In this document: piece after piece, positions 7,463-11,482 of the stretch
Position numbering within the stretch: the first letter of the stretch is position 1
How the letters are laid out: each line of letters begins with the position of its first letter
DNA from: an uncultured Catenibacterium sp.
GTDB taxonomy: Bacteria > Bacillota_I > Bacilli_A > Erysipelotrichales > Coprobacillaceae
DNA length: 11,482 bases
Assembly (NCBI RefSeq): GCF_900540665.1
Contig: NZ_UQGV01000075.1
Span: 1-11,482 of the forward strand
Reading direction: 5' to 3'
Position numbers and translations under genes: made by a program
The notes under the pieces: model-generated
What the model was told of the DNA's origin: nothing
What the model saw: the letters and a program-made list of their open reading frames with translations, nothing else
The model's database searches: none

Positions 7463-8152
7463 CTAACATGCATGCATGACTTTTGTAAAACTATGATATT
7501 GTTTATTTAATTCATTTCTATAAGATCTATATTTCAATATTTCCTTTTTCAGACTCTCTTCTTTTTCTTGAGGTGAATAAGGTGGCTGGCTGACATAAAA
7601 ATCAATTTCTTCTTTTATACTATTTATTCTGATCATGAGATAGATAATATCTATATTATGTCTTGTAGAATGTGTCTCATAATCCACCAACACCTCTATA
7701 TTCATCAATTCTTTTAAATCATTATATTTATATGAATCAATGGAACGTTCCCATAAAGGATGTTTTTTATCTATTCTTTTGATGATTCTCTTAAATATCT
7801 TCTTTGCTTGTTTCATTCCATCAGTATTAAGAGATTTCTTTATTCTCTGTTTATGATTCTTTAAATGTTCTAACTGATGCATGTAATCTTCTTTCACAAC
7901 ATCTATGTAACTGTCTATTTCTTCTTTATATATCTTAATTTGAAGATTATTGCATCTTTGACAATAGGCGATTCTTTTCTTTAAGAAAATGCACTCGATC
8001 ATGAGGCCATAGTATTCTTTATACAAATTTCTAAACATCTGATAATATTTCTTCTCATTCTGTTCAGCATTATTCTTTAATTCATCTCGTTTAATAATTA
8101 AGCTTCTATATAAATCAATTAGGTATTCTTGAGTAACAGGTGCATGTTCCAT
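7463..8152 (-). CDS. Helical protein with a possible degenerate J-domain, partner of the HIRAN gene
   Basis: A 229-residue, lysine- and glutamate-rich protein that looks helical throughout, with no signal peptide or membrane segment. Residues 15-105 look like a long coiled coil (KRDELKNNAEQNEKKYY..., LKKRI). Residues 113-150 (MKQAKKIFKRIIKRIDKKHP, then ERSIDSYKYNDLKELM) resemble the 'KLYRKLVKLLHPD...A..AY...D...L' layout of J-domain-like segments in small Firmicute proteins, but the HPD tripeptide is replaced by KHPLW, so DnaK stimulation is unlikely. A second helical pair follows at about 165-220. The ATG is preceded by AAGGAGGG, 7 nt away. This is the first gene of the operon with the HIRAN protein. 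I do not recognise a named family; the J-like reading is a weak inference. Confidence 0.6.
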   Translation of the reverse strand: MEHAPVTQEYLIDLYRSLIIKRDELKNNAEQNEKKYYQMFRNLYKEYYGLMIECIFLKKRIAYCQRCNNLQIKIYKEEIDSYIDVVKEDYMHQLEHLKNHKQRIKKSLNTDGMKQAKKIFKRIIKRIDKKHPLWERSIDSYKYNDLKELMNIEVLVDYETHSTRHNIDIIYLMIRINSIKEEIDFYVSQPPYSPQEKEESLKKEILKYRSYRNELNKQYHSFTKVMHAC

Positions 8153-8213
8153 AATCTATCCCTCCTTAACTACATGATACTACTTTTACTCAAACAATGT
8201 TTTAAGTATCTTT

Positions 8214-8241
8214 CCTATAACGTATCTTTTTAGGCGTTCAA
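8214..8241 (-). promoter_or_regulatory. Candidate promoter of the HIRAN cassette
   Basis: On the minus strand TTGAAC (8241-8236), 16 bp and TATAGG (8219-8214) form a moderate sigma-A promoter about 60 bp before the first start codon. It lies inside the direct repeats, so the cassette carries its own promoter. Confidence 0.45.
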
Positions 8242-8250
8242 ATATTTTTT

Positions 8251-8275
8251 ATGTAATGACTATGTATCACATATT
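8251..8275 (+). repeat. Direct repeat, copy 2, beyond the HIRAN cassette promoter
   Basis: Bases 8251-8270 are identical to 7018-7037, and 24 of 25 match over 8251-8275. Scattered identity, including TGTGAA at the same offset, extends to about 8297 (36 of 47). This copy lies in non-coding DNA between the HAD terminator and the cassette promoter. Confidence 0.85.
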
Positions 8276-8293
8276 AACTATCTTGCTATGTGA
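8267..8293. repeat. Inverted repeat beside direct-repeat copy 2
   Basis: TCACATA (8267-8273) and TATGTGA (8287-8293) form perfect 7-bp arms around 13 bases. Copy 1 keeps only the outer TCAC/GTGA. On the plus strand an A-run follows, so this is not a terminator in that direction. Its function is unknown. Confidence 0.4.
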
Positions 8294-8295
8294 AT

Positions 8296-8322
8296 AAAAA
8301 AGACAGAGATTCAATCCCTGTC
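8296..8322 (-). terminator. Terminator of the HAD phosphatase transcript
   Basis: On the minus strand GACAGGGAT (8322-8314), loop TGA, then ATCTCTGTC (8310-8302) form a 9-bp stem with one G-U pair, followed by TTTTTT. It begins at the first base after, or within, the HAD stop codon. Confidence 0.85.
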
Positions 8323-9044
8323 TACAATACTTTATAAATTGCTTCACTGACACTACTTACTACATCATTGACCTGTAACTTAATATCTTCAGGAGAATTA
8401 TGAAATGTAAAGCTACGATCACTCGCTTCAAAGAGTGGTAGATCATTATAAGAATCACCAATACCAAGCATCTCATCTGCATTGAGATGTTTTTTCATTG
8501 CCTTTACACCTGTTCCTTTAGAAACACCTTTTACTACAATATCAATAGAATTATTATTCTGATATCCAGATAGTAGAGGATATCTCTCATTAACATCTAA
8601 TACATAAGAAGCTGCTTCTTCATTCGTATCAAAGACTAAAGAAATACTATAAACCTTTAAGTCTCCAATATCTTCAAAACTATTAATAAGAGTTATTAAA
8701 GGATTATTGTATACGCCAGTGGTATAAAAATGATGTAAATCATCTGTCTGTACAATAATAGTTGCTTTGCTTCTATAATAATCGAATATGTCTTTGGCGA
8801 GATTCTTATCTATAATGTGTTCTTCTATCATTTTCTTATTTCTATCTAATAATAGAGCACCAGAAGAAACAATATAGAAGTCAAAAGGTATATCCTCTAT
8901 ATCAGATAAACTACATACGGGTCTTCCTGTACATACACCAAACATATTCTTCTTTTGGAACATATGAATGGCTTCCTTATCAACATCTTTAACATTTCTA
9001 TCAAATACTAAAGTCCCATCTAAATCACTCGCAAAAGCTTTCAT
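8322..9044 (-). CDS. Cof-type HAD-superfamily (IIB) phosphatase
   Basis: A 240-residue cytoplasmic phosphatase of the Cof/YidA type, which removes phosphate from sugar phosphates or other small metabolites. All four HAD motifs are present: SDLDGTL (Asp7 nucleophile, Asp9), CTGRP (Thr39), the motif III lysine in KGVSKGTGV (Lys176) and GDSYNDLPLFEA (Asp197, Asp201). The cap between motifs II and III is of the C2b alpha/beta type expected for subclass IIB, but the protein is somewhat shorter than the usual 260-280 residues. The ATG lies inside the end of the upstream UPF0303 gene (20-bp overlap), with GAGAGGAT as ribosome binding site, so translation is coupled. It follows an RpiR-type regulator, which would fit sugar-phosphate metabolism. 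The substrate cannot be told from sequence. Confidence 0.92.
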   Translation of the reverse strand: MKAFASDLDGTLVFDRNVKDVDKEAIHMFQKKNMFGVCTGRPVCSLSDIEDIPFDFYIVSSGALLLDRNKKMIEEHIIDKNLAKDIFDYYRSKATIIVQTDDLHHFYTTGVYNNPLITLINSFEDIGDLKVYSISLVFDTNEEAASYVLDVNERYPLLSGYQNNNSIDIVVKGVSKGTGVKAMKKHLNADEMLGIGDSYNDLPLFEASDRSFTFHNSPEDIKLQVNDVVSSVSEAIYKVL

Positions 9045-9459
9045 TCTTATATCCTCTCAATGTATTGATAATCAATTGGTGATCTTCGTCATGGGCAAGT
9101 CCTGATACAATTACACACCCATGTAATTCACCTTTTATAATAAGTGGAAAACCTCCACCACATATTGCAATAGTAGAATCATTCTCATCATATATATGTC
9201 TTTTTTGTTGATCTAAATATACATAATAGGAACTATGTTTATATTGTTCCACTGTATTCTGTTTTCTATCTAGCCATTCCACACCCTTTTTTCCAGGCAT
9301 CAGATATTGGAATACAATATCTCCATCTAATACAATTCTAATACGTACTGGTTTCTCTGTCTTTCTAATTATTTCATTTCCAATACAATATGCATCTTCT
9401 GCATCAAAATGATCAAAACTTAATTCTTCCTCTAACTTTAATACTTCTTCTTTATTCAT
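9025..9459 (-). CDS. UPF0303 / HbpS-GlcG-like protein
   Basis: A 144-residue protein of the UPF0303 group within the HbpS/GlcG (PF03928) superfamily. Typical elements are FDAEDAYCIGN, FQYLMPGKKGVEWLDRK, SSYYVYL, GGGFPLIIKG, VSGLAHDEDHQLI. Members are often annotated as 'heme-degrading domain' proteins, but their biochemical role is largely unproven and several sit in sugar or aldehyde metabolism operons. Of three nearby ATGs, the one at 9459 has AAGGTG 7 nt upstream; those at 9465 and 9477 lack proper spacing. The gene overlaps the HAD phosphatase by 20 bp and lies 117 bp after rpiR, an interval with two palindromes. A shared role with the HAD protein is likely; what it binds is unknown. Confidence 0.8.
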   Translation of the reverse strand: MNKEEVLKLEEELSFDHFDAEDAYCIGNEIIRKTEKPVRIRIVLDGDIVFQYLMPGKKGVEWLDRKQNTVEQYKHSSYYVYLDQQKRHIYDENDSTIAICGGGFPLIIKGELHGCVIVSGLAHDEDHQLIINTLRGYKNESFCE

Positions 9460-9499
9460 GTTCATCACCTTACTCATTTATATCACAAATCGTCTTACT

Positions 9500-9537
9500 A
9501 AGAACCAATTTTCATATGTATAGAAACAAATGTTCTT
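9500..9537. promoter_or_regulatory. Imperfect palindrome before the UPF0303-HAD pair
   Basis: AAGAAC (9500-9505) pairs with GTTCTT (9532-9537), and TTTC (9510-9513) with GAAA (9523-9526), around an AT centre. It lies 40-80 bp upstream of the UPF0303 start, where a promoter is expected; on the minus strand a loose TTGGTT (9509-9504), 17 bp, TGATAT pair overlaps its edge. RpiR proteins bind imperfect palindromes of this sort, so it is a candidate operator. Confidence 0.35.
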
Positions 9538-9560
9538 TTATTCTTATTTATTGATAGAAT

Positions 9561-9583
9561 TGATTGAACTAAAAGTTCAATCA
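9561..9583 (-). promoter_or_regulatory. Perfect 9-bp palindrome at the rpiR stop codon
   Basis: TGATTGAAC (9561-9569) and GTTCAATCA (9575-9583) form perfect arms around 5 bases. The rpiR stop codon lies within it. No T-run follows on the minus strand (ATTCTATC), so it is at best a weak terminator for rpiR; it could instead be an operator or a processing hairpin between rpiR and the UPF0303 gene. Confidence 0.5.
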
Positions 9584-10365
9584 TTCACTTGATGATAGAT
9601 AATTGCATAAAGATTACTTAACACATATTGAAATGCTAATTGTGAATAGAATGTACTAATTCTATTCTCTTTCTCACAATCAGGAATCATAATCAAATCA
9701 TCACAATACGCTATTAATGAATTCTTCTTATTCGCAGTAATGAGTCCAATTCTAACATGGTTCTTATTGAGTGTCTGAACACACTCTAGAAGTCTTTCTT
9801 GTCCTCTGTAACTGATAATGAGTGCATAATCATCTTTATTCATACGTTTAGAAATATGTCTTTCTTCACCAAACTGTGTTGCAAGAGTAGGGAATATATT
9901 TACCTTAACAAGCTTATTCGCAAAATTGATTACTGTAGTCTGTGTATCTCCATAACTAAATAAAAAGATACGTTTCTTATGAATAATCTCATGTGCTATA
10001 GACTTTAGTACATCTGTATCAAGACTTGAATACACCTGCTTAATACTCTCTTGATACAAAGAAAACATATTTTTCACTACTTCCTCTGTAGTCTCATTAA
10101 ACATAAAAGGCGTTGTATAATCCACACTCTCTACAATATACTTATTCGCTTCCCTTTCTTTAATTAAATCCACCTTTAAAGCCTTATAACCACTATAACC
10201 TGCTTTACGACATAATCTTATAATAGTCGCATTAGATGTATAAGTCTTTTTTGCTAGATCATTAATAGAGAGTTCTTCTAATGAATCTTGATGATTCATC
10301 AAATAATCAATGACCTCTTTTTCAGTCTCTGTATATTTAATATCTTTTGATATATCTAGTATCAT
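9577..10365 (-). CDS. RpiR-family transcriptional regulator (HTH plus SIS)
   Basis: A 262-residue regulator. The N-terminal HTH_6 domain (about 1-75) contains LSINDLAKKTYTSNATIIRLCRKAGYSGYKALK (recognition helix about 43-54). The C-terminal SIS domain (about 105-235) has FSYGDTQT (136-143) and IISYRGQ (183-189) in place of the commoner 'G.G.S' and 'S.SG.T' sugar-phosphate-binding loops; the changed loops may mean altered ligand binding. RpiR proteins sense phosphosugars and control sugar catabolic genes, often their neighbours. ATG 10365 lies 8 nt after AGAGAGG; the GTG at 10374 overlaps that site and is less likely. The UPF0303 and HAD genes follow on the same strand and are the natural targets, and a palindrome at 10398-10414 may allow autoregulation. 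Confidence 0.9.
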   Translation of the reverse strand: MILDISKDIKYTETEKEVIDYLMNHQDSLEELSINDLAKKTYTSNATIIRLCRKAGYSGYKALKVDLIKEREANKYIVESVDYTTPFMFNETTEEVVKNMFSLYQESIKQVYSSLDTDVLKSIAHEIIHKKRIFLFSYGDTQTTVINFANKLVKVNIFPTLATQFGEERHISKRMNKDDYALIISYRGQERLLECVQTLNKNHVRIGLITANKKNSLIAYCDDLIMIPDCEKENRISTFYSQLAFQYVLSNLYAIIYHQVND

Positions 10366-10397
10366 AGGCTTCACCTCTCTTTCTATTTTAATGGAAT

Positions 10398-10414
10398 TCT
10401 TTTCGATTAAAAGA
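10398..10414 (-). promoter_or_regulatory. Candidate RpiR autoregulatory operator
   Basis: TCTTTT (10398-10403) and AAAAGA (10409-10414) are perfect arms around 5 bases; with G-U tolerance the symmetry extends to about 10 bp per arm. It lies between the putative -10 box and the rpiR ribosome binding site, a position suited to repression. Confidence 0.4.
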
Positions 10415-10432
10415 GTTTAGTAGGCGATTTCA

Positions 10433-10438
10433 ATTATA
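10433..10438 (-). promoter_or_regulatory. -10 element of the rpiR promoter
   Basis: A perfect TATAAT reads on the minus strand about 70 bp upstream of rpiR. No good -35 hexamer is found 16-18 bp upstream (TCTGTT at best), so the promoter may be weak or need an activator. Confidence 0.4.
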
Positions 10439-10460
10439 GAAATTCAGATAATGAAAACAG

Positions 10461-10664
10461 ATGAAAACTTTACCGACCATAGTTAGCCATGGCGATACAG
10501 TATAAGCTTTGGGGCTAGTGTGAACCACTTCGACTTTCGCCTTGCTTAGAAGTCGAGGTGGTTCACGACGAAGTACTAAAGGGAAAACTAAAAAATCAAG
10601 AAATTCATATCTTATCTCAAAAAAGTATGTGTTTAACTGTGATTCAGTTTATAATTACTTATAA
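10461..10664 (+). pseudogene. Probable decayed tnpB C-terminus / right end of an IS200/IS605-type element
   Basis: One plus-strand frame reads, across two stop codons (10503-10505 and 10518-10520), PTIVSHGDTV*ALGLV*TTSTFALLRSRGG and then SRRSTKGKTKKSR to a stop at 10664. Basic, low-conservation tails of this kind, with a 'GDtV.p' element, are typical of TnpB C-termini, where coding sequence overlaps the guide (omega) RNA and the element's right end. The strong hairpin at 10520-10566 lies in this frame and suits an IS200/IS605 end. No RuvC domain or transposase body remains: upstream is the rpiR promoter. The assignment rests on memory of family patterns and is moderate at best; a plain structured RNA or an IS end of another family is possible. 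Confidence 0.4.
10520..10566. repeat. Long hairpin (17-bp arms, 13-base loop)
   Basis: GTGAACCACTTCGACTT (10520-10536) pairs with AAGTCGAGGTGGTTCAC (10550-10566) with a single G-U. It is GC-richer than its surroundings and followed by no T-run, so it is not a terminator for any visible gene. A mobile-element end or guide-RNA hairpin is the best reading. Confidence 0.85.
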
Positions 10665-10819
10665 GTAAAAACGAAGTTATAGATGCAAATGTTAAAATAA
10701 ATGTTGTATCAGGAAAAAATAATGATTCCTGGATTTATAGAAATTATACCAACAAATCATTAAACAACAGAAAAAACAAAGTCAAAAATAAGAAAAAGGG
10801 TGAAAAAAATGATAGATAA
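10655..10819 (+). other. Orphan open frame without a start codon
   Basis: A 54-codon open frame reads NEVIDANVKINVVSGKNNDS... and then a very lysine/asparagine-rich tail, stopping at 10817-10819, just inside the next gene. No start codon or ribosome binding site is seen. It resembles the tail of a lost gene, perhaps from the same degraded phage segment. The product cannot be named. Confidence 0.3.
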
Positions 10820-11174
10820 AACAATAGATAAATATGAAAGTTTAAAACATGATTTTAAAATATCGTATCTCAAAAGTGAGCAATCTGTAGGTATGTTCCA
10901 TCTTAATGATTTAGGACCTCAATTTGATGATTGTCCTTTATTCGCATTAAAGGTATCTTTGGCGCTTGCTACTATTGAGGCTGAGTTGTACCCAACATTA
11001 AACGATGGTGTTAACTATATGTTCTATCATACTTATGAGAATGTTGATGAAATTGTAGTAGGTGAGCATGTTGAGACTCAAGAAGAACTGGATGAAATGA
11101 AGCGAGACAGGGATTTTGTACTTAATTCAGGCAAACTTGATTATGAGGACGCTTTTAGAGATGAAACCGACTAA
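10809..11174 (+). CDS. Hypothetical protein next to a terminase remnant
   Basis: A 121-residue acidic protein, intact from ATG 10809 (AAGGG 8 nt upstream; the GTG at 10800 overlaps that site) to the stop at 11172-11174. It has no signal peptide or membrane helix. The middle (LFALKVSLALATIEAELYP) looks helical and the C-terminal third is strongly charged (TQEELDEMKRDRDFV, DYEDAFRDETD). I do not recognise a family. The TerL-like remnant follows directly in the same frame after the stop, so in the parent phage this could be a small gene before the terminase, or this ORF may be a fusion or truncation product. Upstream is only degraded DNA, with no clear promoter. Confidence 0.5.
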   Translation: MIDKTIDKYESLKHDFKISYLKSEQSVGMFHLNDLGPQFDDCPLFALKVSLALATIEAELYPTLNDGVNYMFYHTYENVDEIVVGEHVETQEELDEMKRDRDFVLNSGKLDYEDAFRDETD

Positions 11175-11476
11175 TTGAAGACTGAGGGTTGCAAAAGAAT
11201 CAATCTTCTGGAAGTGATTGGAAAAGGCTATGAAGCTTTCTGGAACTTCCCATTATCGTCTCTTGAAGCTACATATATTCTTACTGGAAAATAATTATTT
11301 TTGGAGGTCTTGATGATCCACTGAAAGTGACTTCTATATATGTTGATACTGGTTGTTTTTGTTGGATGTGTATAGAAGAATATATTGACTTACTTAGAAT
11401 TAAATGTTTTACTATTAGTAGAAAAAAGATAACTGATGTAGAAAAATCGGTCTCGTCTAACACGGCGTATATCTAA
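11175..11476 (+). pseudogene. Degraded phage terminase large subunit (TerL, PBSX/Terminase_3 type)
   Basis: Two frames carry pieces of one protein. The first (11175-11294) reads CKRINLLEVIGKGYEAFWNF, the typical start of PBSX-like TerL proteins, then PLSSLEATYILTGK and a stop. The second, shifted one base (from about 11288), continues KIIIFGGLDDPLKVTSIYVD and GCFCWMCIEEY, matching the later TerL segment that reads like 'FRGLDDPLK.TSI...G..CW.WIEEA'. Between FWNF and PLSSLEATY about 60-70 residues expected in an intact TerL, including the Walker A-like 'GSRGSKKS' region, are missing. After about 11380 the match is lost, and that frame stops at 11476. An internal deletion, a frameshift and a lost C-terminus make it non-functional: a prophage remnant. 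Confidence 0.75.
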
Positions 11477-11482
11477 TTAGAT

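Noticed and set aside
11281..11463. Minus-strand 60-codon frame at the right end
   Set aside because: It is the complement of the recognisable TerL remnant; no ribosome binding site is present.
1..11482. CRISPR arrays, tRNA or rRNA genes
   Set aside because: No regularly spaced repeats and no tRNA- or rRNA-like segments were seen on either strand.

Overview
The window looks like chromosomal DNA from a low-GC, AT-rich Firmicute. AGGAGG-type ribosome binding sites precede nearly every gene, the promoters are sigma-A-like, the terminators are hairpins with short T-runs, and GTG/TTG starts occur. The gene content (GH172 glycosidase, LevR-type PTS-controlled activator, sigma-54, RpiR/HAD genes) would suit a gut anaerobe of the Erysipelotrichales/Coprobacillaceae type, but that placement is inference.

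Left part (1-5354, plus strand): the 3' end of a probable glycoside hydrolase overlaps a complete GH172 (DUF2961) gene, and a strong terminator closes that operon. A sigma-A promoter then drives a two-gene regulatory operon, a LevR-type activator overlapping rpoN (sigma-54). LevR carries HTH, AAA+, PRD, EIIA, EIIB and PRD modules, so carbohydrate uptake through a mannose-family PTS is probably read out through sigma-54 at promoters outside this window.

Middle (5355-8295): a toxin-antitoxin operon with an MqsR-like toxin and an antitoxin combining an MqsA-type zinc finger and HTH with a Panacea/SocA (DUF4065) domain. It has its own promoter and a palindromic operator. It faces a two-gene minus-strand cassette: a helical protein with a possible degenerate J-domain, and a small HIRAN-domain protein. 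A 20-bp perfect direct repeat (24/25 in its longer form) brackets this cassette. One copy overlaps the last codons of the antitoxin and the other lies just beyond the cassette promoter, which suggests insertion as a unit.

Right-middle (8296-10440, minus strand): an rpiR-type regulator, a UPF0303 (HbpS/GlcG-like) gene and a Cof-type HAD phosphatase, the last two overlapping by 20 bp. Three palindromes in this block are candidate operators or a weak terminator.

Right end (10441-11482): a graveyard of mobile DNA. It holds a probable decayed C-terminus/right end of an IS200/IS605 tnpB element containing a 17-bp-arm hairpin, an orphan open frame, an intact-looking small ORF of unknown function, and a broken phage terminase large subunit with an internal deletion and a frameshift. 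The most promising uncharacterised item is the repeat-flanked HIRAN/J-like cassette beside the Panacea toxin-antitoxin system.
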